Shown: positions 39,977 through 51,572, counted from the stretch's first letter. The stretch is DNA of 64,000 nt from Collybiopsis luxurians FD-317 M1 (GCA_000827265.1 KN834757.1:658537-722536); one strand, 5' to 3'. Numbers and translations are program-made. Notes: generated by a model from the sequence alone, not told the origin.

Positions 39977-40950
39977 TTAATCCCTCTGGATATCTATGAC
40001 CGTCAAAAAATTAGTTCGGAATCTCGACATTCGAGCGGTGAACACACCGTAGCTATAGAAATGGTTCTGGTTGTTTATAACAATATCCCGCGAACCGTGT
40101 ACACACACCATACTGCGGTTTGTGTCCTTCCCAGTAGCGCTAAAGCGCCCGCCCTTGATGGTGGGTGCGTTGGCATTGGCAAAGATGGTCGGGCTCATGG
40201 CGGATGCAATGTTGGTGCTTGATGTGGGGGTAACAGCCAACGGTACGTTTGCGTTGCTCCTGTTTGGTTGTTGCTGATAGTCTTCCGATGTTTCGTTTCC
40301 TAGCTTCGTAGATCGTTCAACTTCCGGTCGGCAAATCTTCAGCCGAGTTAACCCTTGCTGTGTAGTATTGGTCACTCGTTTGTTGCACTAGCTATGCTCA
40401 GGGTCTTACCTCAAGATCTACCCGCCTCTTTTTTACTTCCTCCTGAAGCCTCTGGATCCTATTCAAGTCCCGCACTCGCATCAACATTGCCGTGAAGCTG
40501 TTTCGCCGACACAACACATCTACCAGTTGTTTACAATCTTCCATTGTCCTGCGTTAGACACAATTCATTCAAAGTTATTCAAACCAAATATGTAGCATTG
40601 TAGGCTGACCTAAAGAACTCCTGGAATCTGTTCTCAAGCTGGCTCAAGATCTCCTCTTTCTGCTGCTCATCTGCTCTACCGTGCTCGTATAATACCATGT
40701 CCAAGACATTCTTAACCTCGTTAGATAATTCTCTAATCGACTTTGCATGCCTTAACAAGATGTCCGATGATTCAGTCTGTTCGTGGGTCTCTGCTCAATC
40801 TGCTGTTCCATCCAGACAAAAGCTCAATTGACTTGCCTTGGTTTCGATTTCCCTAACCACTGCCTTCAAGTTTTCAAGCTTTTCCAGAGTCAGCAAGTAC
40901 TTTCCTTCCTCGGGACCACCAGCTCTTGTTGTACTTGATACATTCAACAT
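39977..40950 (-). CDS. Coiled-coil protein with TIxGGxF motif, copy A (266 aa)
   Basis: Exons 40837-40950, 40610-40776, 40410-40548, 39977-40357. Intron 1 starts GCAAGT after AAG and ends CAG (a GC-AG intron); without it the frame stops. Residues about 10-140 are strongly helical and charged (EKLENLKAVVREIETK, QLENRFQEFFR, LNRIQRLQEEVKKRRVD), i.e. coiled coil. A Ser/Thr/Asn-rich linker follows, then the motif NAPTIKGGRFSATGKDTN and a short polar end. No signal peptide, so probably cytosolic. The motif resembles the glycine/asparagine motif found in many Agaricomycete NACHT and kinase proteins. Function unknown; it lies directly downstream of a PAF-AH gene on the same strand. Confidence 0.75.
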
Positions 40951-41394
40951 ACTGCTATGCAACGGGATGGGATTGAGAGATAGCAAATGTTGCGGTTCCA
41001 GTTGTGGGGGATCCCAGGAAGACAAGCGTTTTCGTTCTGATAGATGGTTTTAGGCCGGTTTTCTGGTCCTCAGGTGCAAGGACAGTTGGCTCTGGGTCGT
41101 ACCCGCTGTCTTGGACGACGCGGGAATGGAAAATGGGTCTGTCGGCGCCTATTAAGGGGCATGTGATGATGATGATGTCCACCGAAAATCGAAACGACGA
41201 TTTTGCTCTCCTTCAGCTTGCGATTTACAATTCACGATCACGATACGAGGTTCTTACATCGGATTGTTTAGTGCTAATTGTCTCATTGCTTTGATACATG
41301 GATCATTTCAGATATCTCTACAAAACATCAGAGCATACCGAGGCATGAAAGATAGTGTATGATACTCCGAAAATCGACTTCAAGTAATGACTTA
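40951..41394. other. Spacer between coiled-coil A and PAF-AH 1
   Basis: Promoter region of copy A and 3' region of the PAF-AH gene. Blocks of it recur in the other units (for example near 46610-46700 and 50120-50400). Confidence 0.6.
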
Positions 41395-42489
41395 TCAATG
41401 GCCCACTGTGACCTCCGGAAATTGTTTGCTGGGCCCATCTAGCAACTCCGACTCCTGCCCCTTGAGAACAAAGTCAAAATATGCAGTCAAGTATGCATGC
41501 TGTATCTTGTCAAAGCGGTCGGCAGGAATGGTCCCAGCCTCAGAGCTAAAGTCGATGCCAAGCAACTTACTGACAACGGGTCCGTCCGAAAACGTCAAGT
41601 GCAAAGCATCAGCAACGGTGAGCTCCCTTCTAAACCCTCGAAGTTTCGGAATGACCTCCGCAAGCGTGGGATCAGTGGTGGTGTTGTGACCTTCTGCGAG
41701 CATGAGCACAAAGGGCTTCGTCATGCCCTGGTCTATCTCAGTGCCTTGGAAAGCCCCATCCATATTCAGACCACCAACGATCCGCGCGTCAAGCACTTCA
41801 GTCGTTGCGGCGGTGGCTCCACCAAGAGAATGACCAAAGAAGCCGACATGGTCCACGCAAATGGTTTTCAGACCAGGGATTGCAGGAGCATTGCGAGCAA
41901 ATGCGTCCAATATAAACCGTGCGTCAGCGACTCGAGTGTTGAACGTCGTCAGGATGGATTCGGTCGTGTTGAAGGGGTTAGTCGCGCGAAGGACTCGGCC
42001 ATCCGACATTTCGACGATAGATGCATCATACGGATGGTCGATGGATATGACGATGTACCCTTCGCTTGCCAGGTCCTGCACAAAGGTGGTGTAGACAAGA
42101 CGTGGAATACCAAGCCCGGTGGAGAAAAGAATAACAGGCATTTTCTCTCCTCCATCCAAGATGGATGCATTGATATGGTTATGGGTGCTAATATTGTGCA
42201 AGGAACCTGTAGGGATTCCAAGCCCAGTCTCCAAGTCCGTCGCAGTCAGGTCAGGAAGGTATTCGGAAACGGGTTTGGAGGTGTCTCGAGTGGGATAGTA
42301 AACCGATAGTTGGACGGATCGATTCTGAAGAGTAGGGGCTAATGGATCTAGACGAGAGGTGTCCGTCAACTCTGGAGTGATGACGCCGACATCGTACGGG
42401 CCCAACGCTTTGCGGAGCTGAAGTGCCACGCCTTGGTCAGACGTGAAGAGGACGGCAGAGAGGATGACTGAGAGAAGCCCGCGGAACAT
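41395..42489 (-). CDS. Secreted PAF-acetylhydrolase-like alpha/beta hydrolase 1 (364 aa)
   Basis: Intronless. Signal peptide at about 1-22, then a platelet-activating-factor acetylhydrolase-type hydrolase. Oxyanion/strand region MPVILFSTGLG, nucleophile elbow FFGHSLGGA with Ser221, acid Asp244 (LNMDG), His297 (ALHLTFSD). Several NxS/T sites (NRS, NIS, NAS, NTT) suggest a glycosylated extracellular enzyme cleaving short acyl groups from phospholipids or other esters; the true substrate is unknown. A TATA-like TTATATACT lies at 42544-42552, about 55 nt upstream, and is kept in all three copies. Paralogues at 46889 and 50478 have the same length. A 270-codon open frame runs antisense within it in copies 1 and 2; I treat that as a codon-bias shadow. 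Confidence 0.92.
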   Translation of the reverse strand: MFRGLLSVILSAVLFTSDQGVALQLRKALGPYDVGVITPELTDTSRLDPLAPTLQNRSVQLSVYYPTRDTSKPVSEYLPDLTATDLETGLGIPTGSLHNISTHNHINASILDGGEKMPVILFSTGLGIPRLVYTTFVQDLASEGYIVISIDHPYDASIVEMSDGRVLRATNPFNTTESILTTFNTRVADARFILDAFARNAPAIPGLKTICVDHVGFFGHSLGGATAATTEVLDARIVGGLNMDGAFQGTEIDQGMTKPFVLMLAEGHNTTTDPTLAEVIPKLRGFRRELTVADALHLTFSDGPVVSKLLGIDFSSEAGTIPADRFDKIQHAYLTAYFDFVLKGQESELLDGPSKQFPEVTVGH

Positions 42490-44032
42490 TGCAACAGATA
42501 TGAGTCAATGTGGCTTGAAGATCGGAGAGTGCTATTGTGGGTGTTATATACTATGCTGCTGTTGCGTAATTGATGCGGTCAATGACAGACGGTCCATCGT
42601 CTGGAACACTAGCTGCAGATTTTAAATGTAAAATCCCGCCCAGGATAGGCTTTGACGGTCATTGCTTTCCGTCTGCCGTCCTACAGCATACAGGATCAAC
42701 TTTGGGTTATGTATTGCGTTAGACTTGATGCTGAACAAGGTCATGAGGAGTGCGCAAGTCACGGATTTCATGGAAGAATCTTGCACAACGAACGTTTAGT
42801 GGAATAGCAGATCGAGAGCTGTAGACACCGTACTTCCGGTCCCTGATTGACGTCGGCATCACGAAGGTATCATGAACGTGGCGGGGTTCCTGCTGCGGAT
42901 GACCAGGACGAGAACGATTACTTTGTAGGCTAAGTTGTAGGTACTTATATGTGCTTCCCATCGGACACTTTAACTGACTGTTGGCGCGAGTTAATGGACA
43001 TCTTGGGTTGGTTATGGGCATTGTTCGTATTTATGTATTGCTCTAGAATTGTTTAACGGCAAACGCAAGGCATTACTATCTCAGTGCCTTGGAAAGGCCC
43101 ATCCATATTCAGACCGCCAACAATCTGTGTGTCAAGTATTTCAGCTGTTGTGGAAAAAAAATTCATCGAAGGGGCAGAACTGTTCCTTCCACGCTTGTTA
43201 ATGTCAGGATTTTCCTCTTCGCTGGCCTTCCTTCTGTGAAAACAGGACTCGGGCTATTCAACAAAAAGAACATTCCAGAGCTCCCCTGATTTAGAACAGT
43301 CTAAAGGAGACCTGTTCTGGGATCCGAATGCATACAATCTGCTTACTGTAGGTGTATGTGTTTCAAAGGGAATACTGTTTTAAAAATTCCCCTTAGTTTG
43401 CGGTAGCTTTCTTTGGCATTAGGATACGTATTTTTAATGGCTTTACGATCAACCCAAAAGAGATATTTCAATCCGAATTATGCATATGTTCAACCCTTAC
43501 CAGCTGAAAGTTTGCTTCTTTCACCAAATTTACTTTTTGCTTTATCTCTTGTATATGACCAAAAACCGAATGGCACTTCGCATTTAACGGTGGTAGATAT
43601 GGCTTACCCCTCAAAGTCATTGTGTGTCACGACTCATCACTGCGGACTCCTGATACAAACAATGTGAAAGCGTAGAGTCATTGTACTACAACACCTGCTT
43701 CGGGTCGGACTCAGTGGCATTATACGGTACTCGAACAACCCTTTCCTGTTCAGACGGAATCCGTTTAACAAGGGAGTGCATAATGGGGATCAGCCCTCTT
43801 CGTACACCAGTCTGGTAAATAGATCACGGAACGAGGTCTCATCCAGGGACCAGCTCCCTCTGAATTATATGACAGAAAGAAAGATTCAAAGAAATGCCAC
43901 TGTATCAGCGTACGTCCGGAATGGGACATAATTTATTTATGAGGTTCCCAATCTTTCCCGTGCAGATCATGATTTGGACGTCTCCTCAATTTACTCCCAC
44001 GGTCTGACGATTCTTTCATCATCTGCAGGAGA
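42490..44032. other. Intergenic upstream of PAF-AH 1
   Basis: The first about 550 bp matches the flanks upstream of PAF-AH 2 and 3. A PAF-AH fragment lies at 43078-43155. The rest has no recognised gene. Confidence 0.6.
43078..43155 (-). pseudogene. PAF-AH gene fragment
   Basis: About 75 bp matching the part of the PAF-AH gene (41736-41815) that encodes the GLNMDG region, in the same orientation. No flanking gene sequence; a stray piece of an older duplicate or a recombination footprint. Confidence 0.8.
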
Positions 44033-44764
44033 TAGGGTTGCGGGAAAAACCTATGTTTGACGCCGACTCACGTGATTTTGGGGTTCGCAACCTGTTCTGA
44101 ACCTGTTCCGAACCCCCTCCAAGAAATCAAGGAGGTATAGAACATGGTCACGTGTGAATGCAATAGAGTGGCGGAGCGCATCTGTTGGTGTAACTCGAAA
44201 TATAATAGCTATTTCTTACAATATCTACCAGTTTAGGGATACAATCAATTGGTATTCTTTGGTGGTTTCGTGATATGAAGTATCAAGTAAATCTGAACGA
44301 CTTGCCCTAAGCTCATTGCCTAACTGGATGTCCCAGGAAATTTACCTTGATGCTCACCCTCCTCTGGCTGAACGTGCACTCATACCTGCAACTATCAGAG
44401 CACTTCTACCTGAAAACTCACTTTCTATCTCATCATTGATTGAATTTCCAATCCTAGTTTCTACGAGAGCAGTCATACCTCCCCTATCCAATGATTCAGA
44501 GCTATTTTCTCCAATTTCTAGCTCAATTGACTCTGCGGATGCAGTCACCCTCCTCTCTGTATTGGATATCCCCAGCCCTGGTGATCTCATAGAGCTTCGT
44601 AGCAAAGCTCATCAGGCGTTGGATCTCAATCTACAGTTTTGTGAGGTCACGTGGTCATGTGACCGGTTCGGAACTATTCGCAACCGGTTCTGAACCGGGT
44701 CCTCTTTTGGGCTGGGTTTGCCCCCAGGTTCGGAACCTCCGAGGAGGTTTTTCCCGCAACCCTA
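44033..44764. mobile_element. Non-autonomous hAT-like element (732 bp)
   Basis: The ends are a perfect 20-bp inverted repeat (TAGGGTTGCGGGAAAAACCT at 44033-44052, its complement at 44745-44764). They are flanked by an exact 8-bp direct repeat GCAGGAGA (44025-44032 and 44765-44772), the target-duplication length of hAT transposons. Subterminal GGTTCGGAAC/GAACCGGTT-type palindromes recur near both ends. A 125-codon open frame (44316-44693) has no transposase motif, so the element would need a transposase from elsewhere. The intact ends and target site suggest fairly recent insertion into the array spacer. Confidence 0.9.
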
Positions 44765-44772
44765 GCAGGAGA

Positions 44773-46089
44773 GTCATTTGATTTGACTATCTGTTGAAAG
44801 CACTGACCAGGTCAAAGTTAACACAACATCAGTGCGGCTTTCTGGCTTTCGCGCTCACTTGCTTGTCTATTCTCAGTGGGACCACAGATCAGTTCGTCGA
44901 CGCTGAAATCGCCTTTGGCTCTTAACAATGACAGTCAGCAACATCTTACTGCATAAACTAAACGATTCTTTCGATCCATGAGAGACGGATTTGCATAATC
45001 CTGGTAACACTGCAATTGGAGAGAACCTTATACACGATTTAATCGATTGATTGTAATGAACGCGTGCTCAGTTGAGCGAAGGGCTAAGTGGCTGGGAGCG
45101 CATTTTCCGTGAAAGGATAAGGAAGCGGGATGCCATCATCTGTGGTTCAATTTACAATTATACAATTGGAATTCAGTACAAGAAGATTTCTCTGCCCAAC
45201 ACGAGGGGCATCATTTGACATCTCACCTCCCACGTGACCGCCCTACCAAGGCGTGTACACATGTCAAATGACGAGCCCATCGTGTTTCCCTAGCTAACCT
45301 TCCCGCCCGTCCACCTTTTGGAGCAAAATTCTACAATTTTTGACAATGTCGTCTTCTCACTGAGCAAGCAAAATAATTCCAAATCTGGATCGCTATCTTG
45401 GCGCTCGGCAACTGGCACTTCGAAATTTATATTTATGCTTATTGGTATCAAGCCTCGAATGGTCCGTCAATGACTGGACGACATTCCATTGGCGGTTTTC
45501 GGGGTCCTGTTGAAACTGGACAGGATAAATTTGGCTGGAGGCGTGAGAGACGTATTTAAGGACGTTCTGGCCATAAGGAAAGCTATCGTACGTGCACTTT
45601 TCTCACTGCTGCCTTTTTTCAATGTGTCATCAAGCTCTTTAGGCCAGTAAAATTTCTCCCCAGGCTCGCTACTTGAGAACCATCTCCCTTCATGGCATCC
45701 GCTTCGACACTTCTTGGATAAAGATTCTACATGATATCCAGGAACTGGGCACTCTATCCCTCAGTCCGAAAGAGCCTTCTGCAATCTCACATCTTCCCGC
45801 CTTGGTTTCGACGGCAATACTTGCCAGTCATTGGGAACCAATAGATGATTATGGATCAAGGTGCGTTTGAGCTCCTGCTGGTTATAGGCACCTCTCATAT
45901 ACGAGTATACAAAAAGAAAAACGATATCACGATGCTCGCCTCGTTCTTCAACTACTCAAATCCCCGTTTTCACCTTCTCTGGGCCATTTAGTCGCTCTGG
46001 ATATCTATGACTGTCAAATAAAAAAACTCGGAATCTTGATATTCAAAAAATGGACGCATTGACCTTCAAAATTGACCGTATTCTCCGGA
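44773..46089. other. Spacer between hAT element and coiled-coil copy B
   Basis: Contains (45487-45790) the block that also follows coiled-coil copies A and C. No gene recognised. Confidence 0.55.
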
Positions 46090-46602
46090 TTGCATACGTA
46101 CACCGTGCTGTGGCACTGGTTACCCACAAACATGCTAGGGATACATGGCAGATGTAATCTCGGTGTGTGATGACCTGGGGGTCATAGATGAAGGTACATT
46201 TGAGTTTCCACTGCCTGGCCGTTGTTCCTGATGATCTTCTGGGATCTCGTCTCCCAGCTTTGTAGATTGTTCACCTTCCGGTCGGCAAATCTTCAGCCGG
46301 GTTAACCCTCGCTGTGCAATATTGGTCACTCGTCTGCTGCACTAGCTAGTGTTCGAGATCTACCCCCCCTTTTTTTACTCCTCCTGAAGCCTGTTGACCT
46401 TCGTCAAGACCCGCGCTATCTATCAGCTTCCATTGTCCTGCATTCAACACAATTCATTCAAAGTTATCCAAACTGAATATCTAGCATTCAATGCTGACCT
46501 AGAGAACTTCTGCAAGCTGGTTCAACATTTCCTGTTTATGATGCTCATGTGCTCTACCGTACTCGTATAACACCATGTTCAAGATGTTCTTGACCTCTGG
46601 AC
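46090..46602 (-). pseudogene. Coiled-coil gene copy B, 5' part deleted
   Basis: Matches the 3' exons of copies A and D, with frame breaks. At about 46602 the second exon joins directly to sequence that in unit A lies upstream of the gene (near 41068), so roughly 345 bp with exon 1, the GC-AG intron and half of exon 2 is lost. The motif region is decayed. Confidence 0.8.
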
Positions 46603-46888
46603 CTAAGGTGTGAGGACAGTTGGCTCTGGGTTGTATCCGCTGTATTGGACGACGCGAGAGTGGCAAATGGGTCTCTTGGCGCCTATTAGATGATGATGAT
46701 ATCTACCGAAAATCGAGACGACGGTTTCTCAGGTTGCAGTTTACAAGCCAGCGAGACGAGGTTCTTACATCGGATTATTTAGTGCTACTACTTCAGACAT
46801 CTCTACCTTCTCAAAAGTTCAACCATTATTTGCACGAGCAATGATATGGTGTATCGTACTCCGACAGTTGACTTCAAGTAATGACCTA

Positions 46889-47983
46889 TCAGTGGCCCAC
46901 GGTGACCTCTGGGAATTGCTTGCTGGGCCCATCTAGCAACTCCGACTGCTGCCCCTTGAGAACAAAGTCAAAATACGCAGTCAAGTACGCATGCTGTATC
47001 TTGTCAAAACGATCGGCGGGAATGGTCCCAACCTCAGAGCTGAAGTCGATGCCAAGCAACTTACTGACAACGGGTGCATCGGAAAACGTCAAGTGCAAAG
47101 CATCAGCAACGGTGAGCTCCCTTCTAAACCCTCGAAGTTTCGGAATGACTTCCGCATATGTGGGATCAGTGGTGGTGTTGTGACCTTCTCTAAGCATGAG
47201 CACAAAGGGCTTCGTCATGCCCTGGTCTATCTCAGTGCCCACAAAAGTCCCATCCATATTCAGACCACCAGCGATCCGTGCGTCAAGTACTTCAGTCGTT
47301 GCAGCAGTGGCTCCGCCAAGAGAATGACCAAAGAAGCCGACATGATTCACGCAAATGGTTTTCAGACCAGGGATTGCAGGAGCATTGCGAGCAAATGCGT
47401 CCAATATAAACCGTGCGTCAGCGACTCGAGTGTTGAACGTCGTCAGGATGGATTCGGTCGTGTTGAAGGGGTTAGTCTCGTAAAGGACTCGGCCATCCGA
47501 CATTTCCACAATAGATGCATCATACGGATGGTCAATGGCAATCACGATGTACCCTTCGCTTGCCAGATCCTGTACAAAGGTAGTGTAGACGAGACGCGGA
47601 AGACCAAGCCCTGTGGAGAAAAGAATGACAGGCATGTTCTCTCCTCCATTCAAGATGGATGCATTGATGTGGTTATAGGTGCTAATATTGTGCAAGGAAC
47701 CCGTAGGAATTCCAAGCCCAGTCTCCAAGTCCGTCGCAGTCAGGTCAGGAAGGTATTCGGAAACGGGTTTGGAGGTGTCTCGAGTGGGATAGTAAACCGA
47801 TAGTTGGACTGATCGATTTTGAGGAGTAGGAGCTAACGGATCTAGACGAGAGGTGTCCGTCAACTCTGGAGTGATGACTCCTACATCGTACGGGCCCAAC
47901 GCTTTGCGGAGCTGAAGTGCCGCACATTGATCAGACGTGAAGAGGATGGCTGAGAGAACAACTGAGAGGAGCTGGCGGAACAT
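46889..47983 (-). CDS. Secreted PAF-acetylhydrolase-like hydrolase 2 (364 aa)
   Basis: Paralogue of the gene at 41395, same length, intronless, same signal peptide and catalytic set (GHSLGG Ser221, Asp244, His297). Substitutions are scattered (for example VLYETN in place of VLRATN after DGR) without stops, which suggests the sequence is under constraint. The TATA-like box at about 48038-48046 is conserved. It is followed on the same strand by the dead coiled-coil copy B, so unlike copy 1 this enzyme has lost its neighbour. Confidence 0.92.
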   Translation of the reverse strand: MFRQLLSVVLSAILFTSDQCAALQLRKALGPYDVGVITPELTDTSRLDPLAPTPQNRSVQLSVYYPTRDTSKPVSEYLPDLTATDLETGLGIPTGSLHNISTYNHINASILNGGENMPVILFSTGLGLPRLVYTTFVQDLASEGYIVIAIDHPYDASIVEMSDGRVLYETNPFNTTESILTTFNTRVADARFILDAFARNAPAIPGLKTICVNHVGFFGHSLGGATAATTEVLDARIAGGLNMDGTFVGTEIDQGMTKPFVLMLREGHNTTTDPTYAEVIPKLRGFRRELTVADALHLTFSDAPVVSKLLGIDFSSEVGTIPADRFDKIQHAYLTAYFDFVLKGQQSELLDGPSKQFPEVTVGH

Positions 47984-49199
47984 TGCAACAGATACGAGTA
48001 AATGTGGCTTGAAAATTGGAGAGTGCTATTGTGAGTGTTATATACTATGCTGCTGTTGCGTAATTGATGCAGTTAATGACAATCGGTCCATCGTCCGGAA
48101 TGCTAGCTGCAGATTCTAAATGTAAAATGCTGCCCAGGATAGGCTTTGACAGTCATTTGCTTTTTGTCTGCCGTCCTACAGCATACAGGATCAACTTTGG
48201 GTTATGTATCGCGTTAGACTTGATGCTGAACAAGGTCATAAGGAGTGCGCAAGTCACGGATTTCATGGAAGAATCTTGTACGACGAATGTTTAGTGGAAT
48301 AGCGGATCGAGAGCTGTAGACACTATACTTCCGGTCCCTGATTGACGTCGGCATCACGAAGATATTATGAACATGGCGGGGTTCCTGCTGCGGATGACTA
48401 GGACAAGAACGATTACTTCGTAGGCTAACTTGTAGGTACTTATATGTGCTTTCCATCGGACACTTTGACTGACCGTTGGCGCGAGTGAATGGACATCTTG
48501 GGTTGGTTATGGGTGTTATTCGTGTTCATGTATTGCTCTAGAATTGTTCATCGGTACCGCGAAGACATTATGAACGCGACGTGGTTCCTGCTGCGGATGG
48601 CCTAGTTGTAGGTGTTCTCTTAGAGCCGACGTGCACGGACGAAGTGAACTTGCAAGTCTAAAGCTGTATAAACCGGAATGCCAGATACATTACTTGCCAA
48701 AGAAGATCAGCAGGAATAACAAGGCCATCGAGATGCGTGTGCTTCTGTGCGTGGTCGCTTCTTCGTTTTGCCTTCAAAGAGTTCACTCAGTTCGACTCAG
48801 TTCCACGATAGCCGAAACTCACCGAGGTGTTTTTTGCTTGACCGTGTACTAAACACTTTCTTGTTGGTCACAAAGCTGCTGTATGTGCACTATTCTCACT
48901 GCCGACTTTCTCAATGTCTCATCAAGATTTTTAAGCCAGTAGAATGTCCACACTACCAGGCTTGCTACTCGGGAATCTTCTCTGTTCAAGGCGTCTGCTT
49001 CAACACCTCCCAAAGATTCTGCCTGATATCCGAGTCACGGTCGCTCTAGCTCTGAGCTTCAACTACTTGAAGCCCCATGTTTACCTTCGGTTCCTTCAAT
49101 CAGTCTGGATACTATGACTGTCAAGGGATCGACTCAGAGTTTTCTTTTCGATATTCGAAGATGGACGCACCGACCTTCAATTCTTGAGCTAGATACTAG
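47984..49199. other. Intergenic upstream of PAF-AH 2
   Basis: The first about 550 bp are near-identical to the region upstream of PAF-AH 1. The right part (48870-49060) matches the sequence that follows coiled-coil copies A and B. Confidence 0.6.
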
Positions 49200-50017
49200 T
49201 GTTCGGTGAGTTGTATACATAGATCGTGCTGGAGTTCATGTCGTTTCCGGTGGCGCTGAAGCGTCCATCTCTGATGGTGGCATTAGCATTGGCAAAAATG
49301 GTTGTTGGGTTCACGGTGGATTCAGGTGCGACACTGGTGGGTGATGGCCTGGCGGGCAACTGATAAAGGTGCGTTTGATCTCCTGCTGCTCAGCCATTGT
49401 TCCTGATAGTCTTCCAGCATCTCGTAAACTCATCATCATGTCTCGCCCGGAGAATTCTCAAACGCGCGAGTTCAGAGTTTTACCTCAACATCTACGCCCC
49501 TCGGTTTTCTTCCTCCTGAAGTCTTTTTACTGTTCTCAAGTCCCACTCTCGCATCAGTCTCGCCGTGAGCCTGTTTCGCCCACGCGACACATCTACCAGC
49601 TGTTTACAGCTCTCCACTGTCCTGTTTTCAGTGCATTTTGATCAGAGTCGTTCGAACTGAATGTCAAGCATCTGTTGCTCACGCAGCGAACTCCAGTCTG
49701 TCCTCAAGTCAATTCAAATCTCCCTCTTCTGCTGCTCATGTACTCTGCCGTGCTCATCTAGCACCATATTCTATACATTCTTGAGCTGATTAGATAGTTC
49801 TTCTATTTGTTTTCTCTGCATTAACACGATATCCAGCGATTCGGTCTGTCAATGAATATCTGTTCAATATGCCGTTCCCTCTAGGGCAAAAGCTTGATTT
49901 ACTGGCCTTAGTTTCAATATCCCTCACCATTACCTCCATGTTTTCAAGCTTTTCCCAAGTTAGTAAGTACTTTCCTTCGTCAGCGCCCCCCGTCGTTGTA
50001 CTCGAAACCTTTGACAT
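49200..50017 (-). pseudogene. Coiled-coil gene copy C, disabled
   Basis: Exon 1 (49907-50017) keeps frame, and intron 1 begins GCCAGT (GC donor). In exon 2 the codon matching TTG of copy A is TAG, and the helical region then decays. The C-terminal motif survives as NATIRDGRFSATGNDMN near 49220-49290. Confidence 0.8.
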
Positions 50018-50477
50018 ACTGCTATGCAACGGGACGGGATTTAAGGATAGTAATTGTTATGATTCTTGTTGTATGGGCTTTCAGGAAGACAAGGGTTTCC
50101 ATTCTGATCAGTAATAGAAGCTGGTTTTCTGGTCCTAAGGTGCGAGAACAGTTGGCTGTGGGTTGTACCCGCTGTATTGGACGACGCGGAATGGAAAATG
50201 GGTCTGTCGGCATCGACTGAGGCGCATGTATGATGATGTCTACCGTCTATTGAGACAACGATTTTCCTCTCATTCTTCAGTTTGCGGTTTACAATTCAAC
50301 GAGACAAGGTTCTCACATTGAAAAATTCAGTGCTACTCATCTCATTGCTTTGATACATGGATCATTTCAGACATTTCTGCGTTTTCGAAACCTTGGAGCA
50401 AACCAAGACATGATTTAACTATTGGCTCAATGATATAGTACAAGATACTCCGACAATCCACTTCAAGCATCAATCTA
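50018..50477. other. Spacer between coiled-coil C and PAF-AH 3
   Basis: Matches 40951-41394 of unit A. Confidence 0.6.
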
Positions 50478-51572
50478 TCAATGGCCCACTGTGACCTCTG
50501 GGAATTGTTTGCTGGGCCCATCTAGCAACTCCGACTGCTGCCCCTTAAGAACAAAGTCAAAATACGCAGTCAAGTACGCATGCTGTATCTTGTCGAAGCG
50601 ATCGGTGGGAATGGTCCCAATCTGAGAGCTGAAGTCGATACCAAGCAACTTACTGACGACTGGTCCGTCGGAAAATGTCAAGTGCAAAGCATTAGCTACT
50701 GTGAGTTCCCTTCTAAACCCTCGAAGTTTCGGAATGACCTCCGCAAATGTGGGATCAGTGGTAGTGTTGTGACCTTCTCTGAGCATAAGCACAAAGGGCT
50801 TTGTCATCCCCTGGTCTATCTCAGTGCCTTGGAAAGACCCATCCATATTCAGACCACCAACGATCCGTGCGTCAAGTACTTCGGTTGTTGCGGCGGTGGC
50901 TCCACCAAGAGAATGACCAAAGAAGCCCACATGATCCACGTCAATGGCTTTCAGACCAGGGATTGCAGGAGCATTGCGAGCGAATGCATCCAATATAAAC
51001 CGTGCATCAGCGACTCGAGTGTTGAATGTTGTCAGGATGGATTCGGTCGTGTTGAAGGGGTTAGTCGCGCGAATGACTCGGCCATCCGACATTTCGACAA
51101 TAGATGCATCATAAGGATGGTCGATGGCAATCACGATGTACCCTTCACTCGCCAGATCCTGCGCGAAGGTGGTGTAGATTAAACGCGGGCCGCCAAGCCC
51201 TGTGGAGAAAAGAATGACAGGCATGTTCTCTCCTCCATTCAAGATGGATGCATTGACGTGGTTATAGGTGCTGATGTTGTGCAAGGTACCCGTAGGGAAT
51301 GCAAGCTCAGTCTCCAAGTCTGTCGCAGTCAGGTCAGGAATGTATATGGAAACGGGTTTGGAGGTGTCTCGAGTGGGATAGTAAACCGATAGTTGGACAG
51401 ATCGATTTTGAGGAGTAGGAGCTAACGGATCTAGACGAGAGGTGTCCGTCAACTCTGGAGTGATGACGCCGACATCGTACGGGCCCAACGCTTTGCGAAG
51501 CTGAAGTGCCGCACATTGATCAGACGTGAAGAGGATGGCAGAGAGAACAGCTGAGAAGAGCTGGCGGAACAT
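50478..51572 (-). CDS. Secreted PAF-acetylhydrolase-like hydrolase 3 (364 aa)
   Basis: Third intact paralogue. Same catalytic Ser221/Asp244/His297 and signal peptide. It differs around residues 75-95 (SIYIPDLTATDLETELAFP) and at GLGGPRLIYTTF near the oxyanion region, so it is slightly more diverged from copies 1 and 2 there. TTATATACT at 51628-51636 is conserved. Three full-length frames of identical length in an otherwise decaying array imply selection on the enzyme. Confidence 0.92.
   Translation of the reverse strand: MFRQLFSAVLSAILFTSDQCAALQLRKALGPYDVGVITPELTDTSRLDPLAPTPQNRSVQLSVYYPTRDTSKPVSIYIPDLTATDLETELAFPTGTLHNISTYNHVNASILNGGENMPVILFSTGLGGPRLIYTTFAQDLASEGYIVIAIDHPYDASIVEMSDGRVIRATNPFNTTESILTTFNTRVADARFILDAFARNAPAIPGLKAIDVDHVGFFGHSLGGATAATTEVLDARIVGGLNMDGSFQGTEIDQGMTKPFVLMLREGHNTTTDPTFAEVIPKLRGFRRELTVANALHLTFSDGPVVSKLLGIDFSSQIGTIPTDRFDKIQHAYLTAYFDFVLKGQQSELLDGPSKQFPEVTVGH

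Noticed and set aside
41497..42309. 270-codon open frame antisense to PAF-AH 1 (also at 46991-47803, shorter at 50580-51182)
   Set aside because: Its length follows the PAF-AH codon pattern. It has no start context or known motif, and its sequence varies wherever the sense strand has synonymous changes.
44316..44693. Open frame inside the hAT-like element as a transposase
   Set aside because: Only 125 codons, with no RNase H-like or hATC dimerisation motif; better seen as non-coding filler.
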